A stretch of 27,765 bases of DNA from Bacillota bacterium (GTDB taxonomy: Bacteria; Bacillota; Clostridia; Christensenellales; SZUA-584): the NCBI GenBank assembly GCA_023399095.1, contig JAEWQS010000025.1, positions 1 to 27,765 on the forward strand. Direction: 5' to 3'. Below, piece by piece: positions 6,125-14,007 of this stretch. The position numbers were made by a program, and so were the translations under genes. The notes beneath the pieces were generated by a model. It ran no database searches, was not told where the DNA came from, and saw only the letters and a program-made list of their open reading frames with translations. How positions within the stretch are numbered: position 1 is the stretch's first letter; every line of letters starts with the position of its first letter.

Positions 6125-6144
6125 TATAAACATTCATGTTTATA
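6125..6144. repeat. Perfect 9-bp dyad in the hppA leader
   Basis: tataaacat (6125-6133) and atgtttata (6136-6144) are exact inverted repeats with a 2-bp centre, about 30 nt before the hppA start. The form fits a dimeric repressor operator better than a terminator, since no T tract follows. An mRNA hairpin is possible. Confidence 0.45.
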
Positions 6145-6173
6145 TAGACTTTATTTCAATTTGAGGAGGCATT

Positions 6174-8252
6174 ATGGATCTTATGATTTTCGCCCCTATT
6201 GGGGCGGTGGTGTCGTTGCTCTTCGCAGGTTTCCTCGCCTGGAAGATTAAGAGCTATTCGACCGGCACCGAGATGATGACCAAGATAGCAGGAGCTATCA
6301 AACAAGGTGCGAAAGCCTACTTAAAACGCCAGTATACAGGTGTTGGCATATTCTTTGCCGGCATGTTTGTACTGCTGCTGGTGCTTTCGTTCTTAGGATT
6401 GGTCAATCAGTTTGTTCCTTTCGCTTTCCTGACCGGTGGTTTTTTCTCCGGCCTGTCGGGCTATATTGGAATGAGCATTGCCACATCGGCGAACTCCAGA
6501 ACCGCATATGCGGCCAGTGAGAGCCTAAACAAGGGTCTCCGGGTTGCGTTTTCATCCGGCGGTGTGATGGGCTTCGTAGTTGTGGGTCTTGGCCTTTTGG
6601 ACTTGTCTGTCTGGTATTATTTTCTTCAGATTTGGTACGACCCAACAACCTTAGACGGCATTCAAAGCATCACTTCAGCCATGCTGACTTTTGGTATGGG
6701 TGCTTCGGCTATGGCGCTGTTTGCACGTGTCGGCGGCGGTATTTTCACCAAAGCGGCAGACGTCGGTGCTGACCTTGTGGGTAAGGTGGAAGCTGGTATT
6801 CCTGAGGACGACCCGAGAAACCCTGCCGTCATTGCTGACAACGTGGGCGACAATGTGGGTGACGTGGCTGGTATGGGTGCCGACCTTTACGAATCCTATG
6901 TCGGTTCTATCGTGTCCACAGCATCTCTGGCAGTGGCTGCACAACTGACACAAGGCGTGATTATTCCGATGGTCATGGCAGCGATCGGCATTCTCGCCTC
7001 GATCATTGGTACATTCTTTGTGCGATCGGGTGAAAAAGCTGAGCAGAAGGTGTTGCTTTCAGCGTTGCGCCGCGGCGTAAATATCAGCTCGGTGCTGATT
7101 GCTATTGTCGCGTTTCTGCTTGTCTACTTTGTGTTGGGCACAGAATATATCGGCGTGTTTTTTGCGATTATATCCGGTCTCGTCGCGGGCTTATTGATCG
7201 GAATCTGCACGGAATATTACACTTCAGATTCACATAAGCCGACACGCAAGGTGTCCGACTCCTCGGCCACAGGCCCTGCAACGGTTATTATCAGCGGTAT
7301 ATCGCTCGGTATGCGTTCCACATTCCTGCCGGTAATTATCATTGGTGTTTCAGTACTTGTGTCGTTTTTTGTATCAAATGGAGCAGCCGACTTTAACATG
7401 GGTCTTTACGGTATCGGTTTGTCGGCTGTTGGTATGCTCTCTACATTAGGCATCACGCTGGCAACAGACGCGTATGGTCCTGTGGCAGACAATGCTGGTG
7501 GCATCGCTGAAATGTGCCATATGGATCCCGAAGTACGCAAGCGTACCGACGCTCTGGATTCTCTTGGCAACACAACAGCGGCCACAGGCAAAGGCTTTGC
7601 TATCGGTTCTGCTGCTCTGACGGCTCTTGCGCTGATCGTGTCTTACATGAATGAAGCGCATCTGACCGAATTGAACATTTTGAATCCGGCCGCACTGATC
7701 GGATTGTTCATCGGCGGTATGCTGCCGTTCCTGTTCTCGTCCATGACGATGAACGCTGTGGGACGCGCGGCACAGGGTATCGTCGTGGAAGTTCGCCGTC
7801 AATTCTGTGATATAAAGGGCTTGATGGAAGGCAAATGTGAGCCCGATTATGCACGTTGTGTGGATATCTGCACGCGCAGCGCACAGAAGGAAATGATTCT
7901 TCCGGCGCTTACAGGCATCATCTCGCCCATTGTTGTTGGTCTTATACTTGGGCCATATGCGGTGGCGGCGATGCTGGCCGGTGCTGTGGTAACAGGCTTC
8001 ATACTCGCGGTCATGATGGCCAACTCGGGCGGTGCCTGGGACAATGCGAAGAAGTATATTGAAGCGGGTAACAACGGCGGCAAGGGCAGCGATGCGCACA
8101 AGGCCTCGGTCGTTGGAGATACTGTTGGTGATCCGTTCAAAGATACATCCGGCCCGTCCATCAACATTTTGATCAAGCTGCTGTCGATGGTATCCATCGT
8201 CTTTGCGGGGCTGTTCGCAAACGGCTCGCTGATCGATCTGTTCTTTAAGTAA
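6174..8252 (+). CDS. hppA: K+-dependent membrane pyrophosphatase, probably Na+-pumping
   Basis: 692 residues, about 16 hydrophobic segments, ATG preceded by gaggagg. It splits pyrophosphate and uses the energy to move Na+ or H+ out of the cytoplasm. The pyrophosphate/Mg site is visible in EDDPRNPAVIADNVGDNVGD (from about residue 211), and again in ATDAYGPVADNAGG and VVGDTVGDPFKDTSGPS. GNTTAATGKG has Ala469 where K+-independent enzymes have Lys, which marks the K+-dependent subfamily. The glutamate in DLYESYVGS (Glu240) is at the position linked to Na+ transport in characterised enzymes. The ion is inferred; K+ dependence is better supported. It stands alone, with its own leader and terminator. 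Saving energy from biosynthetic pyrophosphate suits an anaerobe. Confidence 0.95.
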   Translation: MDLMIFAPIGAVVSLLFAGFLAWKIKSYSTGTEMMTKIAGAIKQGAKAYLKRQYTGVGIFFAGMFVLLLVLSFLGLVNQFVPFAFLTGGFFSGLSGYIGMSIATSANSRTAYAASESLNKGLRVAFSSGGVMGFVVVGLGLLDLSVWYYFLQIWYDPTTLDGIQSITSAMLTFGMGASAMALFARVGGGIFTKAADVGADLVGKVEAGIPEDDPRNPAVIADNVGDNVGDVAGMGADLYESYVGSIVSTASLAVAAQLTQGVIIPMVMAAIGILASIIGTFFVRSGEKAEQKVLLSALRRGVNISSVLIAIVAFLLVYFVLGTEYIGVFFAIISGLVAGLLIGICTEYYTSDSHKPTRKVSDSSATGPATVIISGISLGMRSTFLPVIIIGVSVLVSFFVSNGAADFNMGLYGIGLSAVGMLSTLGITLATDAYGPVADNAGGIAEMCHMDPEVRKRTDALDSLGNTTAATGKGFAIGSAALTALALIVSYMNEAHLTELNILNPAALIGLFIGGMLPFLFSSMTMNAVGRAAQGIVVEVRRQFCDIKGLMEGKCEPDYARCVDICTRSAQKEMILPALTGIISPIVVGLILGPYAVAAMLAGAVVTGFILAVMMANSGGAWDNAKKYIEAGNNGGKGSDAHKASVVGDTVGDPFKDTSGPSINILIKLLSMVSIVFAGLFANGSLIDLFFK

Positions 8253-8269
8253 ACCATATATTTTTCATC

Positions 8270-8310
8270 AAGGGCCATGCGATTTTTCGTGTGGCCCTTG
8301 TATTATTTTT
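8270..8310 (+). terminator. Terminator of hppA
   Basis: aagggcca (8270-8277) pairs with tggccctt (8292-8299), 8 bp, followed by gtattattttt. Confidence 0.8.
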
Positions 8311-8331
8311 GTATTTTTAATATTTTCTATA

Positions 8332-8361
8332 TTGACAAAGAGCATGTCCCGCGTTTATAAT
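8332..8361 (+). promoter_or_regulatory. Consensus vegetative promoter of the leu operon
   Basis: TTGACA at 8332-8337, an 18-nt spacer, and TATAAT at 8356-8361. Both hexamers match the consensus exactly, so control must come mainly from the T-box downstream. Confidence 0.85.
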
Positions 8362-8367
8362 TGTCGC

Positions 8368-8625
8368 AATAAAGGCTGTGATGGAGAACAGTAGCCAAAA
8401 ACCTGCTTTGCAGAGAGCCGTGTTTGGTGGAAGACGGCAGGCAGTATTTGACGAAGCTCGCTCCGAAGCCGCTGTGTCGAAGCTTTCGTAGGCACAGACG
8501 TCGTGACTCAACGTTACACGAGGACGGGCATCATGTTGTGCCCTGTTTAAGCTGGTGGCCTAGTTTGCCGCAAGCAGAGTGGTAACGCGAAGTCTTTCGT
8601 CTCTGTATGACGATAGGCTTTTTTT
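8368..8625 (+). promoter_or_regulatory. Leucine-specific T-box riboswitch with terminator/antiterminator
   Basis: Uncharged tRNA-Leu is expected to bind this leader and let transcription reach leuA. Stem I base: ggct (8374-8377) with agcc (8467-8470), a kink region, then ggag (8383-8386) with ctcc (8461-8464). The specifier CTC (Leu) is at 8457-8459, followed by the usual purine. The distal AGAGA bulge and GGTGGAA loop are at about 8412-8432. The antiterminator pairs cagag (8575-8579) with ctctg (8601-8605) around a TGGTAAC bulge, whose TGGT would pair with the tRNA 3' end ACCA. The competing terminator is 8591-8600 with 8610-8619 plus seven T residues; both use 8598-8600, so they exclude each other. 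Three-way agreement of structure, specifier and gene makes this secure. Confidence 0.93.
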
Positions 8626-8688
8626 ATTACCATTTCGCAAACAACATGAGGAAAATAAACATAGTCGTTTAGAAAAGGAGGCCAAACA

Positions 8689-10206
8689 ATGACCACGATT
8701 AAGATTTTTGACACCACACTTCGAGATGGCGAACAGTCGCCGGGATGCAGCATGAACCTGCAGGAAAAAATTGAGGTGGCTCGGCAGCTTGAGAAGCTCG
8801 GCGTTGATGTGATCGAGGCGGGATTCGCTATCGCGTCACCCGGAGATTTCCAGTCTGTAAAAACCGTTGCACAAATAGTGAAGAACGCGCGTGTCGCGAG
8901 CCTGTCAAGAGCGCTCAAGAAGGATATTGACCGGGCCTATGAAGCGGTTAAAGAGGCAGTAAGCCCGAGAATTCATACATTTATCGCAACCTCGCCTATA
9001 CACATGGAATATAAGCTCAACATGAAGCCTGAAGACGTACTGACTCAGGCGATTGAGATGGTGAAGTACGCCAAATCATTATGCGCTGACGTCGAATTTT
9101 CTGCCGAAGATGCATCAAGGAGTGAGCCGGAATTCTTATACCGTGTGTTTGAAGGCGTCATTCATGCAGGTGCGACATGCATAAATGTGCCCGATACTGT
9201 CGGTTACTCAATGCCGGAGGAATTTGGCGCACTGATTAAGCGCATCAAGGAAAACGTCAGAGGCATTGAAAAAGTCGATCTTTCAGTACACTGCCATAAC
9301 GATTTGGGGCTTGCTGTGGCGAACTCTCTCGCGGCCATTCAAGCGGGCGCCACACAGGCGGAATGCACAATAAACGGCATAGGCGAAAGAGCCGGAAACG
9401 CGGCGCTTGAAGAGATTGTCATGGCGATTGCGACGAGACAGGATTTCTTCGGCTATACGACGAATATAAATACGAAACAGATTTATAATTCTTCACGTTT
9501 AATCTCGGCGATTACAGGCGTACCTGTTCAGCCGAACAAAGCGGTAGTGGGCAAAAACGCTTTTGCGCACGAAGCGGGCATTCACCAGCATGGTGTGCTG
9601 GCGAATAAGAAAACGTATGAGATTATGACGCCGGAATCCATTGGGTTGCCTCAGAACGCAATCGTGTTGGGTAAGCATTCGGGAAAACATGCTTTTGCGG
9701 AACGCCTCAAGGATTTGGGGTATGTGCTGGATGATCAGCGCTTAAGTGAAAGCTTCGACCGTTTTAAGGAGTTGGCCGACAGAAAGAAGGAGGTTTCCGA
9801 TCTGGATTTACGGGCACTGGTGGAGCTGGAGCAGTTTGAAATCCCTGTCGATTATGAACTCGATACTTTTGTGATCAACAGCGGTAACAAAATGACTTCC
9901 ACAGCCGTGATTAAGGTGATTCATGACGGACAGCCGATTGAAGAAGCCGCGACCGGCGACGGCCCTGTGGACGCTTCATTCAACGCGATTGAGCGCTGCA
10001 TCGGCGAAAGCTTTGTGCTGGAGGATTATATTGTGCGTTCCGTGACGGGCGGCAAAGATGCGCAGGGCGAAGTGGTTGTGAATCTGTCTAAGGACGGTAA
10101 AAAGGTGAAAGGACGCGGGCTAAGCACAGACGTTGTGGAGGCCAGCGTAAAGGCATATATTGATGCCATCAATAGATATTATTATCAAATGAAAGTGGAG
10201 GGCTGA
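8689..10206 (+). CDS. leuA: 2-isopropylmalate synthase
   Basis: 505 residues, ATG after aaaggagg. It joins acetyl-CoA and 2-ketoisovalerate, the first committed step of leucine synthesis. The catalytic TIM barrel starts with FDTTLRDGEQSPG (metal ligand Asp13) and holds the metal histidines in VHCHNDLGLAVANS (His201, His203), plus NGIGERAGNAALEE. The linker region has AFAHEAGIHQHGV and LGKHSGKHAF. The C-terminal domain (about residues 390-505) is the leucine-sensing regulatory domain, so feedback inhibition is likely in addition to T-box control. It is first in the operon, with leuC 5 nt downstream. Confidence 0.95.
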   Translation: MTTIKIFDTTLRDGEQSPGCSMNLQEKIEVARQLEKLGVDVIEAGFAIASPGDFQSVKTVAQIVKNARVASLSRALKKDIDRAYEAVKEAVSPRIHTFIATSPIHMEYKLNMKPEDVLTQAIEMVKYAKSLCADVEFSAEDASRSEPEFLYRVFEGVIHAGATCINVPDTVGYSMPEEFGALIKRIKENVRGIEKVDLSVHCHNDLGLAVANSLAAIQAGATQAECTINGIGERAGNAALEEIVMAIATRQDFFGYTTNINTKQIYNSSRLISAITGVPVQPNKAVVGKNAFAHEAGIHQHGVLANKKTYEIMTPESIGLPQNAIVLGKHSGKHAFAERLKDLGYVLDDQRLSESFDRFKELADRKKEVSDLDLRALVELEQFEIPVDYELDTFVINSGNKMTSTAVIKVIHDGQPIEEAATGDGPVDASFNAIERCIGESFVLEDYIVRSVTGGKDAQGEVVVNLSKDGKKVKGRGLSTDVVEASVKAYIDAINRYYYQMKVEG

Positions 10207-10211
10207 GAAAA

Positions 10212-11471
10212 TTGGGAATGACGATGACACAAAAAATACTGTCCGCGAAGGCGGGTCTTAAGGAGGTTCACGCCGGTCAATTTATCGAAGCGAATATCGA
10301 TCTCGCGTTAGGAAACGATATCACAACACCTGTCGCCATCAAAGAGTTTAAAAAAACAGGCCGCGAGCAGGTATTTGACAAAGATAAGATCGCGCTTGTT
10401 CCGGATCATTTTACACCGAACAAGGACATAAAAGCGGCGGAACAATGCAAGATGATACGCGAGTTTGCGCATGAGCATGAGCTCACTAATTACTTTGAAG
10501 TGGGCGAAATGGGTATCGAGCACTGTCTGATTCCCGAAAAGGGTCTTGCGGTGCCGGGTGACGCCATCATCGGTGCGGATTCTCACACCTGCACATACGG
10601 TGCACTGGGTGCGTTCTCCACAGGTGTTGGCAGCACGGATCTTGCCGCCACCATGGCGCGCGGCAAGTGCTGGTTCAAGGTTCCTGCGGCGATCAAGTTT
10701 AATTTGACTGGCAAGCTGCAGAAGTGGGTATCCGGCAAGGATTTGATATTGCACATCATCGGCATGATCGGTGTGGATGGCGCTCTCTATCAGTCGATGG
10801 AATTTGCGGGTGAAGGTGTCTCGGCGCTGACGATGGACGACCGGTTTACCATTGCCAATATGGCCATTGAAGCGGGTGCGAAAAACGGTATCTTCCCTGT
10901 AGATGAGCAGACCATTGCGTATGTTAAAGAGCATTCAATCAAGCCCTATCAAGTGTTTGAAGCAGATGAAGATGCGGAATACACGCGTGTGATTGATATT
11001 GATCTTTCTGCATTGAGACCCACGGTGGCGTTCCCGCACCTGCCCGAAAACACAAAGACCATAGATGAGGTGGGCGATATTCAGATCGATCAGGTTGTTA
11101 TCGGCTCGTGCACGAACGGACGTATCACAGATCTTCGCATCGCCGCAGACATTCTGCGCGGGCGCAAGGTCAAAAAGGGCGTGCGTGTCATCGTGTTCCC
11201 GGGCACTCAGACGATCTACTTGCAGGCTGTCAAAGAAGGTCTTGTGACGGATATTGTGGAGGCGGGCGTCGCTTTCTCAACACCCACATGCGGGCCGTGC
11301 CTTGGCGGACACATGGGTATACTCGCCGCGGGTGAGCGGTCTATCTCGACGACGAACCGCAACTTTGTGGGACGCATGGGTCATGTGGAATCCGAGGTGT
11401 ATCTCGCGAGCCCGGCTGTTGCCGCAGCTTCGGCGCTCACAGGCCGCATCGAAGATCCCGCTAATATATAG
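10212..11471 (+). CDS. leuC: 3-isopropylmalate dehydratase large subunit
   Basis: 419 residues from TTG 10212, favoured because ggaggg is 10 nt upstream; ATGs at 10218 and 10224 are alternatives that change only the first residues. It is the iron-sulfur subunit that, with LeuD, isomerises 2- to 3-isopropylmalate. The three cluster ligands are Cys300 (GSCTNG) and Cys360 and Cys363 (PTCGPCLGG). GADSHTCTYGALGAFSTGVG is the conserved aconitase-fold stretch. The length is that of the shorter LeuC/homoaconitase-like group rather than the 465-residue enterobacterial form. Confidence 0.93.
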   Translation: MGMTMTQKILSAKAGLKEVHAGQFIEANIDLALGNDITTPVAIKEFKKTGREQVFDKDKIALVPDHFTPNKDIKAAEQCKMIREFAHEHELTNYFEVGEMGIEHCLIPEKGLAVPGDAIIGADSHTCTYGALGAFSTGVGSTDLAATMARGKCWFKVPAAIKFNLTGKLQKWVSGKDLILHIIGMIGVDGALYQSMEFAGEGVSALTMDDRFTIANMAIEAGAKNGIFPVDEQTIAYVKEHSIKPYQVFEADEDAEYTRVIDIDLSALRPTVAFPHLPENTKTIDEVGDIQIDQVVIGSCTNGRITDLRIAADILRGRKVKKGVRVIVFPGTQTIYLQAVKEGLVTDIVEAGVAFSTPTCGPCLGGHMGILAAGERSISTTNRNFVGRMGHVESEVYLASPAVAAASALTGRIEDPANI

Positions 11472-11486
11472 GAAGGAAGTGCATCA

Positions 11487-11966
11487 ATGAGCAAGGTATA
11501 TAAATACGGAAACAACGTGGATACGGATGTCATCATACCCGCAAGGTATTTGAATACATCCGATGAAAAGGAGCTTGCCGCGCATTGCATGGAGGATATC
11601 GATACCGAGTTTGCAAAGACGGTTCAGCCTGGCGATATCATCGTTGCGGATTCGAACTTTGGCTGCGGCTCTTCGCGTGAGCACGCACCCATCGCGATCA
11701 AAGAGACTGGCGTGTATTGCGTGATTGCCAAGACGTTTGCGCGTATATTCTTCCGCAATGCCATTAATATCGGACTTCCCATCCTTGAGTGCGAAGAAGC
11801 CGTGAACGGTACGCAAAACGGCGACGAGCTGGAAGTAGACATAGATAGTGGCGTGATAAAGAATTTAACGCGCGGCACGACATTTCAGGCCGAGCCGTTC
11901 ACGCCCTTTATGCGCGGCATCATAGACGCAGGCGGCCTCGTCAAAGCGATATCAAAGCCCGAATAA
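11487..11966 (+). CDS. leuD: 3-isopropylmalate dehydratase small subunit
   Basis: 159 residues, ATG after ggaaggaag, 15 nt behind leuC. This swivelling domain completes the LeuCD isomerase. NVDTDVIIPARYL at the start and SNFGCGSSREHAP at about residue 56 are diagnostic, followed by IAKTFARIFFRNAINIGLP. Length matches the short LeuD partner of the short LeuC type. It ends the operon; a terminator follows and no leuB is present. Confidence 0.93.
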   Translation: MSKVYKYGNNVDTDVIIPARYLNTSDEKELAAHCMEDIDTEFAKTVQPGDIIVADSNFGCGSSREHAPIAIKETGVYCVIAKTFARIFFRNAINIGLPILECEEAVNGTQNGDELEVDIDSGVIKNLTRGTTFQAEPFTPFMRGIIDAGGLVKAISKPE

Positions 11967-11983
11967 GAAAAATAATTTAATGG

Positions 11984-12013
11984 GCGTGCTACCGAAGGGC
12001 TGCACGCTTTTTT
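11984..12013 (+). terminator. Terminator of the leu operon
   Basis: gcgtgc (11984-11989) pairs with gcacgc (12002-12007), followed directly by six T residues. Confidence 0.8.
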
Positions 12014-12115
12014 ATATACATCGGGGTAAAAGGCAGGATTTTGAATTGGGAAATAGAACATATACATATATAATAAAAGAATTAATTAACGACAACGGTT
12101 TTTGCGGGAGGCAAT

Positions 12116-13627
12116 ATGGAAAAACGCTTTATCATGGGTATAGATCAAGGAACCACAGGTACGCGGGTTTTTTTATTTGATGAAAAAGGTCAGGTGCATT
12201 CTTCTGCATATAGGGAAATCACGCAGATATATCAACAACCCGGCTGGGTAGAGCACGACCCGAACGAATATTGGGAAACCGCTATTGTCTGCGCAGCCGA
12301 GGCGCTGCAAAAGGGCGGAGCAGGCGCGGATGAGATTGCGGCGATCGGCATATCTTGCCAACGTGAAACCACGATACTGTGGGATCGTGATACGGGCGAA
12401 CCGCTTTATCGCGCCATCGTGTGGCAGTCGCGCCATTCGGCGGCAATCTGTGAACAGCTAAAAGAGATGAACCTTTATGACTACGTGCGCGACAAAACAG
12501 GTCTTCCTATTGATGCATATTTTTCGGGCTCAAAAATCAAATGGATTGTTGATAATATCCCCGGTGTGAAAGAAAAACTGGACGCGAAAAAGGTGATGTT
12601 CGGCAACATCGACTCATGGCTGATTTATAAGCTCTCGGGCGGCGCCGCGCACGTGGAGGACTACTCCAACGCGTCGCGAACAATGCTTCTTGATATTCAT
12701 ACGCTCGAATGGGACAAAAAGATCATGGATGCACTAAAAATTCCGGAACATATACTGCCGGAGCTAAAACATTCAAGCGGCGTGCTGGCCATGACAAGCA
12801 AGTCGTCGTTCTTCGGTCAGGAAGTGCCCATATCCGGCGACGCGGGAGACCAACAGGCGGCGACTTTTGGACAGGCTTGCTTTGAGCCCGGCATGGCCAA
12901 AAATACTTACGGCACCGCGCTTGCGGTGATGATGAATATCGGCGACACTTTCAAGCCGAGCCAGACGGGACTGATGACCGATCTTGCATGGGTGCTGCCC
13001 GAATGCAAACGATACGCGTTTGAGGGTCTTGTTTATATGGGCGGCGCAACGATACAGTGGCTGCGCGACGGCCTCAAGATCATCAAAACATCCTCAGAGG
13101 TCAATGATCTTGCGATTCAGGTGCCCGACGCGGGCGGTGTTTATCTGGTTCCTGCTTTCACGGGGCTTGGCGCTCCCTACTGGGATATGTATGCGCGCGG
13201 TACGATGGTCGGCCTCACGCGCGGTACCACGGCGGAGCATATTGCGCGAAGCGCGCTTGAAGCCATTGCGTACCAGACGCGCGATCTTCTTGAGTGCATG
13301 GAGAAGGATTCGGGGCAGAAAACGGTCACACTGCGTGTGGACGGGGGTGCGACAGCCAGCGATTTCCTCATGCAGTTTCAGGCAGATATCCTCGGCATAC
13401 CGCTTCAAAAGCCGTCTATCACGGAAATGACCGCCTTGGGCGCGGCGTATCTTGCGGGTCTCGGCGTCGGCTTCTGGAAGGATGAAAAGGAGATCGCGGC
13501 GCAATGGAAGGTGGCGCGTGTGTTTGAACCGCAGATGGGAGAAGACCAAAGAGAGTCGCTGTACGCGGGATGGAAGAGAGCTGTGGAGCGGTCTTTCGGA
13601 TGGGCAAGAAAAGATTTAGAAAATTAA
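12116..13627 (+). CDS. glpK: Glycerol kinase (FGGY family)
   Basis: 503 residues, ATG after gggaggcaat. It phosphorylates glycerol to glycerol 3-phosphate. The N-terminal GIDQGTTGTR loop binds the ATP phosphates. Numbering happens to match the E. coli enzyme exactly: Arg83 and Glu84 (CQRETT), Trp103 (VWQ), Tyr135 (AYFSGSKIKW), Asp245 and Gln246 (GDAGDQQAA) are all kept. IDSWLIYKLSGG, DYSNASRTML and RVDGGATASDFLMQFQ are typical. One pocket residue differs: position 270, Phe in E. coli, is Ala here (NTYGTALAVMMN). Glycerol remains the best call, but a slightly larger polyol is possible. No glpF or glpD is adjacent. It is a single-gene unit between two terminators. Confidence 0.87.
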   Translation: MEKRFIMGIDQGTTGTRVFLFDEKGQVHSSAYREITQIYQQPGWVEHDPNEYWETAIVCAAEALQKGGAGADEIAAIGISCQRETTILWDRDTGEPLYRAIVWQSRHSAAICEQLKEMNLYDYVRDKTGLPIDAYFSGSKIKWIVDNIPGVKEKLDAKKVMFGNIDSWLIYKLSGGAAHVEDYSNASRTMLLDIHTLEWDKKIMDALKIPEHILPELKHSSGVLAMTSKSSFFGQEVPISGDAGDQQAATFGQACFEPGMAKNTYGTALAVMMNIGDTFKPSQTGLMTDLAWVLPECKRYAFEGLVYMGGATIQWLRDGLKIIKTSSEVNDLAIQVPDAGGVYLVPAFTGLGAPYWDMYARGTMVGLTRGTTAEHIARSALEAIAYQTRDLLECMEKDSGQKTVTLRVDGGATASDFLMQFQADILGIPLQKPSITEMTALGAAYLAGLGVGFWKDEKEIAAQWKVARVFEPQMGEDQRESLYAGWKRAVERSFGWARKDLEN

Positions 13628-13661
13628 GAATTTAGGATTATATTCTTCGGTTGACAGCCAA

Positions 13662-13699
13662 GGAAAGCGGTGATTGCCTTTTTGCGCGATGCCGCTTTT
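13662..13699 (+). terminator. Probable terminator of glpK
   Basis: aaagcgg (13663-13669) pairs with ccgcttt (13691-13697), with one further G-T pair possible, followed by a broken T-rich run (tttcttgtgcttt). The loop is long, so this is moderate evidence. Confidence 0.5.
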
Positions 13700-13832
13700 C
13701 TTGTGCTTTAGCACCGATAACAGATACATCACCTACGGTTCAGCATGACACTTGTTGCCATGAGCAGGCGGTGGCTAATGTCACTTGAACCTGCGCTAGT
13801 AAGTGAAGAGTCTGAGTTCAATAGTATCATAA

Positions 13833-13851
13833 GACATGAAATTACGATCAA
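13833..13851 (+). repeat. 19-bp direct repeat, copy 1
   Basis: gacatgaaattacgatcaa is repeated exactly at 13923-13941, 90 bp further on. The flanks do not match, so the repeat is sharply bounded. Confidence 0.75.
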
Positions 13852-13922
13852 ACTGTAAACTAAGCAACAGATATGTAACAAAACATTTCAGATGCTTCCA
13901 GGCTGTCGATTAACCCTGATTG

Positions 13923-13941
13923 GACATGAAATTACGATCAA
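13923..13941 (+). repeat. 19-bp direct repeat, copy 2
   Basis: Second exact copy, 32 bp upstream of the sigma-E-like -35 of spoIIIAA. A regulator binding to both copies is one possibility. Confidence 0.75.
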
Positions 13942-13972
13942 GCTTTCCCGCAAATATAAACATAAAAACCAC

Positions 13973-14001
13973 ACATGTTTAAATACACTTCCTCATATAC
14001 A
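13973..14001 (+). promoter_or_regulatory. Sigma-E-like promoter of the spoIIIA operon
   Basis: ACATGTT (13973-13979), a 14-nt spacer, then CATATACA (13994-14001). This fits the sigma-E pattern in spacing and in most bases, and the spoIIIA operon is a known sigma-E target in Bacillus. Transcription should start about 7 nt later, which is the spoIIIAA ATG itself. Confidence 0.6.
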
Positions 14002-14007
14002 TAAACC

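Larger units (their letters stand above)
13628..14007. other. 380-bp intergenic region between glpK and spoIIIAA
   Basis: No credible gene on either strand. It holds a probable glpK terminator (13662-13699), a 19-bp direct repeat (13833-13851 and 13923-13941) and a sigma-E-like promoter ending next to the spoIIIAA start. The stretch 13700-13832 shows nothing I can support. Confidence 0.6.

Noticed and set aside
6403..8278. Several long open frames on the minus strand opposite hppA (up to 217 codons).
   Set aside because: They mirror the codon pattern of hppA, lack ribosome binding sites, and encode low-complexity sequences with no recognisable domain.
10308..10934. A 208-codon minus-strand frame within leuC.
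   Set aside because: It is an antisense shadow of a well-supported gene, with His/Arg-rich composition typical of such shadows.
12041..12074. TTGAAT and TATAAT as a glpK promoter.
   Set aside because: The spacer is 22 nt, too long for a functional pair; the region is AT-rich, so both hexamers can occur by chance.
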